NCBI RefSeq assembly: GCF_963924675.1
Contig: NC_089230.1
Span: 69,305,443-69,369,442, forward strand
Reading direction: 5' to 3'
From: Phocoena phocoena
Taxonomy: Eukaryota; Chordata; Mammalia; Artiodactyla; Phocoenidae
DNA length: 64,000 bases
A program made the translations under genes and the position numbers. The notes under the pieces are model-generated. The model made no database searches and was not told where the DNA came from. It worked only from the letters and a program-made list of their open reading frames with translations. This document shows positions 1-11,352 of the stretch, piece by piece. The stretch's first letter is position 1. Every line of letters starts with the position of its first letter.

Positions 1-61
1 CGAACCCGTGTCCCCTGCATCGGCAGGCGGACTCTCAACCACTGCGCCACCAGGGAAGCCC
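1..61 (-). mobile_element. CHR-2 type SINE, cut by the window edge
   Basis: This is the reverse complement of the tRNA-derived head of the CHR-2 SINE: the complementary strand reads into GGCTTCCCTGGTGGCGCAGTGG at its 5' end. Only the 5' third is inside the window; the body and A-tail lie to the left. The head carries A-box and B-box like pol III promoter blocks, as expected of a tRNA-derived SINE. Confidence 0.93.
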
Positions 62-474
62 CGACTCTACCTTTTTAAACTTATAATTGGTGCTTTTAAG
101 TATTCAGTGTTTGTTAGGTGAGATTATACAATCCTTCTCAGGAGGATTATTGACTGAGGGGGTAGATGACATGCCTCTGCAATGCTGGTCCCTCACACTT
201 CTTTCCCTGAAATTCAGATGCGGGAGGGGTTGTGAGGGAGGCTAGGAGGAGAGAATGTTCACTGTGGTGACCTTCATGAGGTAAGCGCTCAGGAAGCCTC
301 CTCTGTGGGAAAATGTCTCCTACTCACATTTCAAACGGACATTCATTCGGGTGAACAGACTCCTATTTTAATTTTTTACTACTTAAATTTGTGAACACCT
401 TTCTTTCTTGAAGATGGCAGCCTCACTGATGCATTAGTCCAAACAGGTTTGCTTAGCTCTCATATATGCATGAC
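62..474. other. No recognised feature
   Basis: Unique-looking AT-moderate sequence. I see no ORF of note and no repeat family I can name. Confidence 0.4.
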
Positions 475-517
475 GTGGTGTGTGTGTATGTGTATGTGTG
501 TGTGTGTGTGTGTGTAT
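475..517. repeat. (TG)n microsatellite
   Basis: Alternating TG tract of about 43 bp, interrupted by two TA steps. Likely polymorphic in length. Confidence 0.95.
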
Positions 518-1264
518 ATCAGAGAGCTCTTATCCTCTACTGGACACAGAGAAAATTACAAAAAGGATGGGGGTGTTCTTCAAACAATTAAGAGATAAGT
601 ACCTCTTGGGTAGTTAATCCTGTTACCGATTTGTATCTTTACTAATTTCAGTTACAAGTCACAGCAACATTTATCCAAATCAATATACAAGGAATTATTT
701 CAAAGTTTTCTGTATTTATGATTGACGCTGTATCCATTCATTTCTTCATTTAGCACATTTTCACCAAGCGTCTATTATGGTACACCAAACTCTATGTTGG
801 TTGCTGGAATTGCAATCATGAAAAAGAAATCTCCCTGCCCTTCTAGAGTTCAGAGAACAGTGGAGAGAGTAATATAAAACAGGTAAATTGTACACAATTG
901 TGGTACAGACAATTCTTCTCAGACGATTTGTAATATGGGATATCCATTAAGCCACACTGAACCACTGAACAGGTGAGAGAAAAGTCTTTTCAGGATCCTG
1001 AAATGTTCTTCTCTGTTGACATGGACTGTCCAGTAAAAATCAACTGTCTTCAAAGTAGAACCCAATCCCTCTTCCCTCAATGTCACCATTTAGGGAGGTC
1101 CGTCCCTTGGCATTGGCATTGGGTACGTGTGCTTAGCAGAATGAGAATCCAAGAAGTTGCCATTAAAGGCAGACAATCAAGTCACTTGTTGTTCAGGAAA
1201 GCTTACTTTAAAGACCTCTGTTTTTATTGTGAAATATCATACATGCAAGATATGTATAGCTGAT
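518..1264. other. Mostly unrecognised; possible ancient repeat
   Basis: The stretch near 740-880 has the flavour of an ancient mammalian repeat (loss-prone text of the type 'caccaagcgtctattatgg'), but I cannot assign it. A 96-residue open frame at 973-1263 has no recognisable domain. Confidence 0.3.
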
Positions 1265-1535
1265 TTGGAGGTGGGGCCTCTAGGATGTAATTAGATCATG
1301 AGGGTGGAGCCCTCATGAATGGGATTAGTGCCCTTAAAAGAAGAGACATGAAAGAGATGATCTTTCTCTCTGCCATATGGCAATAAATAACTACATTCAA
1401 ACCAAGAAGAAGGTTCTCATCAGGAACCAAATTTTCCAGCATCCTCCTCTCAGTCTCCAGTCCCACAACTGTGAGAAATAAATTTCTATTGTTTAATCCA
1501 CCCATTTTTGTTATAGCAGCCCAAGCAGACTAAGA
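1265..1535 (+). mobile_element. MaLR-like LTR (MLT1-type)
   Basis: The block has a GGAGGTGGGGCCT motif, a block reading GAGGGTGGAGCCCTCATGAA, an AATAAATTTCTATTGTTT polyadenylation region near 1480, and an end GCAGCCCAAGCAGACTAAGA. These are typical of ERVL-MaLR solo LTRs. The subfamily is not assigned. No internal retroviral sequence follows, so it is a solo LTR. Confidence 0.65.
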
Positions 1536-1699
1536 TATATATATATTTTAAGAATAAAAATAAAATAAAATTCATCTACCACCAGCCAACTTAAAAAAAT
1601 AGAATATAACCAGTATCTTTGAATCCATATGTGTGTGCTCCCCTCTGAGATCCCCCTTCCTCCTCCAACCCTTGCTTGCCCAGAAGTAAACAAAACCCT

Positions 1700-2680
1700 G
1701 TATTTCTAATTACTCGTTTGCTTGCTTTTCCAATAGTTTAACCACATATGTACATATCCCAACACAATATGTTGTTTATATTTTCTGATTTCGCACTTTG
1801 TATAAATGAATCACACAGTATGCTTCTATGCCTTTCTTTCACACTCAACATTTTGAGATTTAACCACAATAGTGTAGCAGTAGTTCATTTTGTTCATTGC
1901 TGTTTAGTATTTCATTTGTGAATATAACACAATTTGTTTATCCATTTTACTGTTGATGGACATTCTGTGCTTTTATAAACAGTGCTGCATGGGATTTCTG
2001 TATGTGGCTCCCAGTATGTGTCTGCAAGAGTTTCTCTAGGGCATGTGCTGTAAACATCATTAAGGCTGATCACATATATTCTGCTGCTGTTTCCCATCAA
2101 GGCTCATGTCAGGATTACACTTCACTGCCCACGTAATTTAGATATGGCCATGTTGGGCTAATGAAGTGTGAGCTAAAGTGATATGTGACATTTTGGGGCA
2201 GAAGGTTTGAGAAGCAATACAGGCAATGTTCTTTTCTCTCTTCTATAGTGCTGGAAGGGTTCCACATAGTAGCTGCTCCATCAGCACGAATCCCTGAGAA
2301 GGGGTGACAATGACATAGAGTCTAATCTCCGGTCAACCCATAATGACCATGTACCATGGGCCATGTACTGGGTCTGTTACCCAAAGCATTTTCTAGCTTT
2401 CCGACTGATACAGAAATTGGTACTAGGAGTGGACTTGTTTAGTATGCATCTATTCAACTTCAGTAAAATATGCCAGCTGCTTTCCAAAAAGACTGAGCCA
2501 ATTTTTATACTACTTACCTAAAGTTGATGAGAGTGTCTGTTATTGCACAGCCTTGACAAAAATTGGTATTTTCCAACTATAATTTGAGCTGATGGAACTT
2601 TAAGAGATGGTGTGTCATTATTTTAATTTTTCTTTTCCTGATGACTAGTGATACATTTTTGTATGTTTATTAGGCACTCA
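1700..2680 (-). mobile_element. Old antisense L1 3' region, interrupted
   Basis: Two blocks (about 1700-2105 and 2435-2680) resemble the reverse complement of old L1M-type 3' sequence, for example the 'cattttactgttgatggacattc' region and the 'actgagccaatttttatac' region. Between them lies an unrelated LTR-like segment. No coding capacity remains. Boundaries are approximate. Confidence 0.5.
2108..2434 (+). mobile_element. LTR-like insert within the old L1
   Basis: This segment separates the two halves of the old antisense L1. It carries 'ccacatagtagctgctcc' and ends with 'ctgatacagaaattggtac', wording I associate with ancient MaLR or ERVL LTRs. Family assignment is uncertain. Confidence 0.35.
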
Positions 2681-2789
2681 GCTCTCCTCTTCTGTGAAAT
2701 GCTTGTTTATAACTTACACCTATATTTCCATTGACTTATTTTCTGTATTTGTGTAGTGTTAGTCTTTTCCTTATTGATTCATTTAAGTT

Positions 2790-3032
2790 CCTTAAATCTT
2801 CCCTCTGTGCCTCTCTAACCCTTCTTCCTGTCTTATTTTTCTCCATAGCATTTATCACCATCTTATATATTATTTACTTGTTGATTTGTTTGTTGTCTTT
2901 CTCTCTCAAGCTAGGATGTAGGCTCCATGAGGTCAAGGACCCCCTGGACCTTTTTCACTGAAGAATTCCTAGTTCCTAGAGAAGTGTCCAGCACATAGAG
3001 GGCATCAGGTAAATACTTGAATAAATGAAAAA
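2790..3032 (+). mobile_element. L2 LINE 3' end
   Basis: The order of elements matches the L2 tail: 'catttatcaccatc', then 'gtaggctccatgaggtcaag', then 'gtgtccagcacatagagg', ending with 'aatacttgaataaatga'. It is a 5'-truncated, non-coding fossil of a CR1-clade LINE. Confidence 0.7.
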
Positions 3033-3520
3033 ACAGTCACGTGAGTTGGCAACAGTACCTAAACATTGAGTATCTGAACATGGCCAGTTTCCCCACGTAG
3101 GCAGGTTTTTTCCTGATACCTGTAGACCCTTGAGCTTGATGGATTTCTGGTCTGATGGGGACTGGATTTTAAGTCCAAGTCTGAATCCAAAAATTTGAGA
3201 ACCAGAAACACTGATGTCTAAGGGCAGGAGAAGATAGATGTCTCATCTCAAGCAGAGAGAGCAAATTCACCCTTCCTCCACATTTTTGTTCTATTCAGGA
3301 CCTCAATGGATTGTTTGATGCCCACCTACATTAATGAAGGCAATCTTCTTCACTCAGTCTACTGATTCAAATCCTAACTTCTTCTGGAGATGCCTTCACA
3401 GACAAACCCAGAAATGATTTTACGAGCTATCTGAGCATCCTGTATACCAGTCAAGTCACATAAAATGAATCAGCACAAGCCTACCCCATGTCAACTTGGC
3501 ACCCGTACACAATTTCTTAA
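3033..3520. other. No recognised feature
   Basis: Unique-looking sequence with no open frame above noise and no repeat I can name. Confidence 0.35.
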
Positions 3521-3532
3521 ACTTAATCTCCA

Positions 3533-3743
3533 GGGCTTCCCTGGTGGCGCAGTGGTTGAGAGTCCGCCTGCCGATGCAGGGGACACGGGTTCGTGCCCCG
3601 GTCCGGGAGGATCCCACATGCCGCGGAGCGGCTGGGCCAGTGAGCTATGGCTGCTGAGCCTGCGCGTCCGGAGCCTGTGCTCCGCAACGGGAGAGGCCAC
3701 AACAATGAGAGGCCCGAGTACGGCAAAAAAAAAAAAACAAAAA
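3533..3743 (+). mobile_element. CHR-2 SINE, short type
   Basis: Near-intact roughly 210 bp copy: tRNA-like head from GGGCTTCCCTGGTGGCGCAG, B-box like GGGTTCGTGCCCC, GC-rich body and a 3' A-tail. It is flanked by a 12-bp target-site duplication, ACTTAATCTCCA at 3521-3532 and ACTTAGTCTCCA at 3744-3755, with one difference. Small ORFs on both strands here are translations of the SINE and not genes. Confidence 0.95.
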
Positions 3744-3755
3744 ACTTAGTCTCCA

Positions 3756-5610
3756 AATAAAGACAATAATAAAATCATAATTCCACCTAACATGAAACAG
3801 CTATCCTGTGTAACACCAAAAGTGCATTATCCCTTCCCAAGAAAAGAAGATAAAATCCTCAAGTGATATATACTCTTCTCCTGATACCCTATAACTTAAA
3901 TACTATGATGTAAAATTAACAATATTTAAAGACTGATATAAAGTCAATACATTTTATGTTACATAAGAAGGAAATAAGAGAGGGAAGAAAACAAAGATAT
4001 TTGGTTGATATATGTATATATGCCCACAAATATATTCATAACAAAATAAGGAAGAAATTCATATGACAGTTACAGTCCTTGTTTCTGTAACTGGTCATGT
4101 GGTCATAGCTGGTATTTTCAACTACCTTCTGCTGCTACACATTCTGTATTTCCTTTGCCTTCAGCAAGCACCTCAGCTAGTTGTGGTTCTTCACCTGGCA
4201 GATGGTGGCCCATGGTCAACCATTCAGTCTCTACTGTGGCCCAAGAGCCTCACTAGCATCACACAGAGCAAGTCCATCTATGCAGTTATATGTTACCAAA
4301 GCCATTCAGGAAACAGACTATACACTTGGATCTAATTCTTAATAAGTTCACACAGAGAATTTTCATATAAAACAACACTTTAGATTTTTCCCGTTAAATA
4401 ATAAAATGAACATAAATCACCTCCTATGTTTTTTTTTTTAGCGAACTATCTTCATGACAGGCAAGTTTACAGAAGTTTTTCTTTTCTTTAGCTACTTCCT
4501 TACCCAGAGATCAATAATTAAGCGTATGAATGGCTGGTTTCTCTTCAGACTCTGTCCTGCTCACTCAGCTGCCATAATAGTAGCCCACATTTGATGAAGT
4601 TCTCCTAAAGGAGTTAGGTTAAACATTACACAGTTTTAAATCTAGAGTGCCCAGGACATTTGTTGAGACCCCTATTACAGCCTCTGAGCACAGCCTTTCT
4701 GGCACAGAGCACACATTCAGGTAGCTGTGGCTCTGCATGTGGCTGTAAAACAGAGAGCCACAACCTTGAGGGATCACACATGATCCAATGATAAAGTTAC
4801 TACCTTTATCATTCCTAATGTCAGGGGGAGAGGGCTCTTCTCATCCGTTGAATAACCACTGGGGTCTACGATGTGATTCAGACTAACAAGGCACCTGAGA
4901 GACTCTGAGGGATTCCTCTCCATACAGCTGCCCTGCCCCAGCCTTCAGTAGCTGCTGCCTTGCAGGAGGGGAAGGCCTCATGTAGCTGGCTCTCATCTCT
5001 CCCATCATGACTCCAACCTTGGTTACTTGGCATACTTGGTGAAGGTCCGTGATGGGCTGATGAAGGCTGCTCTGTGGCTACAGCTTCTAATCCTTCACTC
5101 CAGCCCACATGCAGACATGAAGTTTGTTAAAAATTTGGCTAGTTTCTCCTTCACCTCCTACTGCTGTTGTGCTAGAGGTCTCTTCTCCCCCAGGAAGGGC
5201 TCATCACTTATTAGGATTTAGTTCATTTGGGTTTCTTTGAGTCCTTAGATCACTGAGGTTTTCTTTTTTAACTATGATTATATAGTTAATATTGCTTCTC
5301 ATTGTGAAGGTGGGAGTTCCCATCACCAGTGACTTTCTAACTAGAAACAGAAGGTCTGTAATAGATATAGGGACAAATAAAACCTATAAATATGCCAAGC
5401 AAATGTTATTCTTTCCCTATAAATATTTTTAGATGAGAAAAATCAAACACCAAAACTTTTTAGGTGCTTGGAAAAGCAAAGATGAGAATCAACAGCATTT
5501 AAGCTCTCAACTGTTGCATATGCTCTGAAAAGTTCTAATTAACTGCCAAATGAAATAGTAATATATTCATTAAATTTTATTTCTAATTGAAAAGATGAAA
5601 ATATTCATTA
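3756..5610. other. Mostly unrecognised sequence
   Basis: I see no family match that I trust. Open frames at 4063-4335 (90 residues) and 4878-5108 (minus, 76 residues) have no domain or codon signature. Some of this may be very old retroviral or LINE DNA. Confidence 0.3.
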
Positions 5611-5622
5611 AAATATAGTGTA

Positions 5623-5814
5623 GGGGCTTCCCTGGTGGCGCAGTGGTTGGGGGTCTGCTTGCTGATGCAGGGGATGCGGGTTCGTGCCCCAGTCTGGGAG
5701 GATCCCACGTGCCGCGGAGCGGCTGGGCCCATGAGCCATGGCCACTGGGCCTGCGCGTCCGGAGCCTGTGCTCCACAACGGGAGAGGCCACAGCGGTGAG
5801 AGGCCCGCGTACCA

Positions 5815-5863
<49 letters not shown>
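5623..5863 (+). mobile_element. CHR-2 SINE, short type, with long A-tail
   Basis: Young-type copy with a pure A run of about 33 bases (5816-5848) running into a (TA)n tract (5849 to about 5868). The 10-bp duplication ATATAGTGTA is at 5613-5622 and again at 5864-5873. The long uninterrupted A-tail and exact duplication suggest a fairly recent insertion. Confidence 0.95.
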
Positions 5864-5864
<1 letters not shown>

Positions 5865-5868
5865 TATA
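5849..5868. repeat. (TA)n at the SINE tail
   Basis: Ten TA dinucleotides directly after the SINE A-tail, probably seeded by tail slippage next to the TA-rich target site. Confidence 0.9.
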
Positions 5869-6224
5869 GTGTAATTTTAATTCTCTAGAAACAGGATGTA
5901 AATATCAGGTATAATTTTCATTAAATTTATGAAGTGAGAAAGCATCTACATCCTGCTACATATGACTGTAACTTAAATTTTGATTGGTTACAGAAAAAGA
6001 AGTAATACTTCTTAATATTGTCTTAATAATTTCCCTATAGTAATTGTTTTTCCTAATAGAGCCCAGGTTATTTTGAGCTCTTCTATGTTTTCCTCTCTCA
6101 CCCATTTCTATATACATAATAAGAGCAAGGGCAAGGCAAAACACTTAAGAAACCCTAAAGTTCATGTCTAATTTTGGTCTATGGTACTCTTATTATTCCA
6201 ACAGAAATCAAATGGAAACTTACA

Positions 6225-6305
6225 TGTATAATATCAAATAATATAATGTAATATATAATATAAATATATGTGTAATATATAACAATGCAATGAATAATAT
6301 AAACT
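6225..6305. repeat. AT-rich low-complexity tract
   Basis: Degenerate TAATATA words over about 80 bp. Confidence 0.8.
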
Positions 6306-6354
6306 AAGGGAAAATTATAGAAATAGAAGAGATTTCAAAAATCTTCTGGTCCAA

Positions 6355-6440
6355 AAAAATTAATTTACAGAAGGAATTGAGACCTTAAGAGGAAAAGAGA
6401 TGTGTCTAAAGCCACACAGCTGGTTGGTACATAAGAGTGA
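6355..6440 (-). mobile_element. MIR SINE fragment
   Basis: Contains the antisense MIR order: 'tttacagaaggaattgagacc' followed by 'aaagccacacagctggtt'. This corresponds to the MIR core, where CAGATGAGGAAACTGAGGC precedes GGTCACACAGCTAG. Diverged and partial. Confidence 0.55.
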
Positions 6441-6582
6441 ACTTATTGGGTCATAAGGTAACTATACATTTAACTTTAATAGATGCTGCCAAATTGTTTT
6501 CCAAAGTGACTGAACCAGTTTACCAGTTTACCAGCAGTATGAGAGTTCCAGTTATTCCACATCCTCAGCAGCACTAGACATT

Positions 6583-7590
6583 GTCAAAGAAATTAAAGAT
6601 GATACAAATAGATGGAGAGATATACCATGTTCTTGGATTGGAAGAATCAACATTGTGAAAATGACTCTACTACCCAAAGCAATCTACAGATTAAATGCAA
6701 TCCCTACCAAACTACCACTGGCATTTTTCACAGAACTAGAACAAAAAATTTCACAATTTGTATGGAAACACAAAAGACCCCGAATAGCCAAAGCAATCTT
6801 GAGAAAGATAAATGGAGCTGGAGGAATCAGGCTCCCTGACTTCAGAACTATACTACAAAGTTACAGTAATCAAGACAGTATGGTACTGGCACAAAAACAG
6901 AAATATGGATCAATGGAACAGGATAGAAAGCCCAGAGATAAACCCATACACATATGGTCACCTTATTTTTGATAAAGGAGGCAAGAATATACAATGGAGA
7001 ACCTCTTCAATAAGCGGTGCTGGGAAAACTGGACAGCTACATGTAAAAGAATGAAATAGAACACTCCCTAACACCATACACAAAAATAAACTCAAAATGG
7101 ATTAAAGACCTAAATGTAAGGCCAGACACTATCAAACTCTTAGAGGAAAACATAGGCAGAACACTCTATGACATAAATCACAGCAAGATCCTTTTTGACC
7201 CACCTCCTAGAGAAATGTAAATAAAAACAAAAATAAACAAATGGGACCTAATGAAACTTCAAAGCTTTTGCACAGCAAAGGAAACCATAAATAAGACCAA
7301 AAGACAACCCTCAGAATGGGAGAAAATATTTGCAAATGAAGCAACTGACAAAGGATTAATTTCCAAAATTTACAAGCAGCTCATGCAACTCAATAACAAG
7401 AAAACAAACAACCCAATCCAAAAATGGGCAGAAGACCTAAATAGACATTTCTCCAAAGAAGATATACAGACTGCCAACAAATACATGAAAGAATGCTCAA
7501 CATCATTAATCATTAGAGAAATGCAAATCAAAACTACAATGAGATATCATCTCACACCAGTCAGAATGTCCATCATCAAAAAAATCTAGA
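6583..7590 (+). pseudogene. L1 ORF2 C-terminal fragment
   Basis: Translated pieces read through typical L1 ORF2p segments such as [27 protein letters not shown] and [19 protein letters not shown]. They are spread over at least three frames by indels. At about 7605 the text jumps from 'aataaatgct' to 'accatagaactaccag'. Relative to the L1 at 27675-27785 this skips roughly 110 bases that encode the cysteine-rich C-terminal knuckle. The fragment lacks the endonuclease and the catalytic FADD block, so it is inactive. Confidence 0.85.
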
Positions 7591-8335
7591 AACAATAAAT
7601 GCTACCATAGAACTACCAGATGACCCAGCAATCCCACTACTGGGCATATACCCCGAGAAAACCATAATTCAAAAAGAGTCATGTACCAAAATGTTCATTC
7701 CAACTCTATTTATAATAGCCCGGAGATGGAAACAACCTAAGTGCCCATCATCAGCTGAATGGATAAAGAAGATGTGGCACATATATACAATGGAATATTA
7801 CTCAGCCATAAAAAGAAACGAAATTGAGCTATTTGTAATGAGGTGGATAGACCTAGAGTCTGTCATACAGAGTGAAGTAAGTCAGAAAGAGAAAGACAAA
7901 TACCGTATGCTAACACATAAATATGGAATTTAAGAAAAAAATATGTCATGAAGAACCTAGGGGTAAGATAGGAATAAAGACACAGACCTACTAGAGAACG
8001 AACTTGAGGATATGGGGAGGGGGAAGGGTGAGCTGTGACAAAGCGAGAGAGAGGCATGGACATATATACACCACCAAACGTAAGGTAGGTAGATAGTGGG
8101 AAGCAGCTGCAGGGAGATCAGCTTGGTGCTTTGTGACCACCTGGAGGGGTGGGATAGGGAGGGTGGGAGGGAGGGAGACGCCAGAGGGAAGACATATGGG
8201 GATATATGTATATGTATAACTGATTCACTTTGTTATGAAGCAGAAACTAACACACCATTGTAAAGCAATTATACCCCAATAAAGATGTTAAAAAAATAAC
8301 TAAAATAAAATAAATATATAGCTATAACCTACAAA
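6583..8335 (+). mobile_element. Young-type L1, 5' truncated
   Basis: It starts inside the ORF2 reverse transcriptase C-terminal part and runs through the ORF2 C-terminus, 3' UTR (G-rich 'ggagggtgggagggagggag' near 8155) and an irregular A-rich tail ending near 8357. It closely matches the L1 at 26.6-28.5 kb. It sits inside an older antisense L1, so it is younger than that element. I could not identify clean target-site duplications. Confidence 0.88.
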
Positions 8336-9775
8336 ACAAACCAAACAAAAAAAAAAACTGTAGCTCTCTCAGTGGGTATAAGGTGATATCTCATTGTGGT
8401 TTTAACTTGCATTTGTCTGATGACGAATCATTTTGAGCTGTTTCATGTGCTTATTGGCTGTATCTTTTGTGAAGTGCCTATTCACATCTTTTGCCTATTT
8501 TTTTATTGGTACTTTGTCTTTTTCGTATTAGTTTTAGAAAGTTCTTCACATATTCTGTATATAAGACCTTTGTATTGTAAATAACTTCTGGTCTATGGTC
8601 CTATTCACATATTCAGTAATTTATCTGAGGTCACACAGGTAGTCTTCTGTTAAAGAAGTTCTTAATTTTAATAAAGTCCAATAGTTGTTACTTTGCTTTA
8701 TCACTTTTGTGATGACTACCTCTTGGGTCTTCTGGAAGAATCATGGCTGACCAGAAAGTCGTGAAAATAGTTTCTTATACTAGAGCTTAATTTATCTTTA
8801 TCTTCCAATAAGACGCTTAAAGTTCTATGATCCACTTCAAATTAATTTTTATGTATGATTTGATATAGGAGTCAAAGGTTCTGTTTTTTTCCCCATGTTT
8901 CTAACTGCTCCAGCACTATTCATTGAGAAGATCATCTTTTCTCCTCACTTAATAGAAGTGATACCATTTGGTAAACCAAATGGTCATATATGTATGTTTC
9001 TATTTCTAGCATCTCTGCTTTATTGTTCTTTGTCTAGCTTTGCACCAATGCCAAGATGGCTTAACTACTACAGTATTACAACTATACTGTAAGTCAAGAT
9101 CTGGTGGAAGAAGACCTCCAGATTTATTCAAGACTGTCTTGGCTACCTGTGGCTTTTGCATCATCACATACAGTTTGGAATCATGTCTGCCAATTTTCAC
9201 CCCCGAAGAAGCTATTGTGATTTTGATTGAGGCTACATCGAGTCCACAGATAAATCTGAGAAGAATCAACAGCCATATTGAATCTTCCAATACATTAATA
9301 TATATCTCTCCATTTATACATCTCCATTTAGGTCTTCCTTAATTTCTTCATTGTTATTTTAATGATAGATGTTTCACAAATGTTTCATTTAAGTTAATTC
9401 CTAGGTATTCAAATTTTTTGATGTTTTTATAAATACTATTGTTTTTAAATTTTATTGTTCCAACTCTTGGGTGCTAACTATACAGAAACACAATTGATTT
9501 TTCCATATTGACCTTGTATTTGGCAACACTGCTAAATCCACTTATTATTTACAATATTTTATAGATTCCTTTGGATTCTTTATGAAGCAATCACATTATC
9601 TAAGCATAAAAAGTTTTACTTCTTCCTTTTGAACACACACGCCTCCTGTTTCCCTTGCATTACTTCCCTAGTAGTTCCTCTAGTACAAGAATAGAAGTGC
9701 TGATTGGGAACATCCTTGTCTTCTTGTCAGTTTCAGGGGAAAGCTTTCGTATTTTAACACTGAGTATGGTAATAG

Positions 9776-10650
9776 CTGCCCCTCTGAGACCCTCTTAGTC
9801 AAAGCCAGAACCTCAGTGAAAGAGGAAATGAAGAAAATTATTTTCACCAGCACAAAGAGGTGACAAAAGAGCCTGCATCCTGGCTAGGATTCTGGGTAGA
9901 ATGTAAGAAATTACAGCACCCACCTGCCTGCACTCATATAAGGTATGGTTTGAGTTTAAACTCCCTATATGGTGTAAAAGCCTCTCAAATACAAATTACC
10001 CTAAAAGTCAGTCGCTGAGACATTTAGCATTATCAAATGCAAAACCTATATGGAGGGATGCATCTCTGGCCCATGGGGCAAAAGATTTCTATAGATAAAG
10101 GCCTACTGAGGGTGTGCTCACAATATGAAACAACAAAGCACAGGAGAAAAAAAAAATCCAACATGATCATGAGCTTTTAGACAGAAAGAACAGGACATTT
10201 TGATCTTCAAGAATGGCAGATAAAATAATCTGTTAGACACTAAAAAATAAGTATGTTAAAATTAATATAAATCTGATTAAATCCACTCAATATGTGTAAC
10301 AGGGATAGAAAAGGAGGGAAAAACACTAAATTTCTCATCTTACCACAGCAATGAGTCAATACTTTTTTCCTCCTGAAATTAATAGTTAGAAAATTAATTT
10401 TAACTGAAGCCCCAGAGCTGCAACTTTCCCCAGCATCCCACGCATCCTTGCTACATCATTATGGACCTATCCTCTTGAGAACTGCTGTCATCCAGGAAGA
10501 GCTGAAACTGTATCAGCTTGGACACAATATTGTCTCAGTAGTCCATTTTTAAAAGAACCAGTACATGCATCTTAAAAATTTTATAACCTTCTATTTAAAT
10601 GGCTTTTCAAAGGTTATATTCATCTCCATAGAGAGCATTAAAAAGTATTC
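9776..10650. other. No recognised feature
   Basis: Unique-looking sequence. No domain-bearing open frame and no repeat that I can name. Confidence 0.35.
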
Positions 10651-10925
10651 ACTAACATGGAAATATTTCAACAACATGATGTTGCATATAAAGAGCAGAT
10701 GGCCTAGAAGTATGTATAATATAAACCTGCCGATATAAAATTATCTTTCTATGGATCCAAAAAGCCATATGGTGGTACTCACCAAGAGAGGTCTGGAAGA
10801 ATGTTCACCAAAACATTGATTATGATTATTTCAGGGTAGTAAGATTTCCAGAGATTTTTGCTTTCATTTTTTTTAGACCTTTTTTAGTTTATTCGAACTT
10901 TTACAAGCAGAAAAATTAAATAAGG
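10651..10925 (+). mobile_element. Possible old L1 3' UTR
   Basis: The word order ('agaatgttcaccaaaacattgattatgattatttcagggtagtaag' region, then T-rich, then 'tcgaacttttacaagcag') resembles ancient L1M 3' UTR. The match is from memory of the family pattern and is weak. Confidence 0.35.
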
Positions 10926-11011
10926 AACTAAATGAAGGTCTAACTTAAAATTTGTTTTTAACTATTAGATTTGGAATTGGGACTGGCTTTTTCTTTAAAA
11001 GAGTAATTGGT

Positions 11012-11219
11012 TGGCTTCCACGGTGGCGCAGTGATTGAGAGTCCGCCTGCCGATGTAGGGGACACGGGTTCGTGCCCCGGTCCGGGAAGATCCCACATGC
11101 CACGGAGCGGCTGGGCTCTTGAGCCATGGCCGCTGAGCCTGCGCGTCCGGAGCCTGTGCTCCGCAACAGGAGAGGCCACAACAGTGAGAGGCCCATGTAC
11201 CGCAAAAAAAAAAAAAAAA
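11012..11219 (+). mobile_element. CHR-2 SINE, short type
   Basis: Full-length short-type copy with GGCTTCCACGGTGGCGCAGT at the head and an A-tail of about 17. It is flanked by an exact 10-bp duplication AGTAATTGGT at 11002-11011 and 11220-11229. It carries a few private changes, such as a CCTGG to CACGG change in the head. Confidence 0.95.
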
Positions 11220-11234
11220 AGTAATTGGTATAAG

Positions 11235-11237
<3 letters not shown>

Positions 11238-11280
<43 letters not shown>
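11238..11280. repeat. (TA)n microsatellite
   Basis: About 20 TA units, lying directly 3' of the SINE duplication and 5' of an L1 tail. Confidence 0.95.
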
Positions 11281-11284
<4 letters not shown>

Positions 11285-11352
11285 ATCACTGGGCCGTACA
11301 CCTGAAACTAACGCAACATTGTAAATCAACTATACTTCAATTAAAAAAAAAG
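11281..11352 (+). mobile_element. L1 3' terminal fragment
   Basis: Contains 'ctgaaactaacgcaacattgtaaatcaactatacttcaatt' style text ending in an A run, matching the last 70 bases of cetartiodactyl L1s seen elsewhere in this window (compare 23270-23310). Strongly 5' truncated. Confidence 0.75.

Larger units (their letters stand above)
6441..9775 (-). mobile_element. Old L1 in antisense, split by a younger L1
   Basis: Blocks at 6441-6582 and about 8360-9775 are reverse complements of old L1 ORF2 and 3' sequence. Examples are 'gataaggtgatatctcattgtggtttt' near 8380, the region around 9340-9420 that ends 'aattcctaggtattcaaa', and 'tattgaccttgtatttggcaac' near 9510. All reading frames are broken. 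The gap between the blocks is a later sense-strand L1. Confidence 0.7.

Noticed and set aside
3533..3600. tRNA gene
   Set aside because: The A-box and B-box like blocks belong to the tRNA-derived SINE head. No cloverleaf is supported and the same sequence recurs with A-tails and duplications.
4063..4335. Small hydrophobic protein
   Set aside because: The 90-residue frame is Leu-rich only in part, with no homologue I recognise and no gene context.
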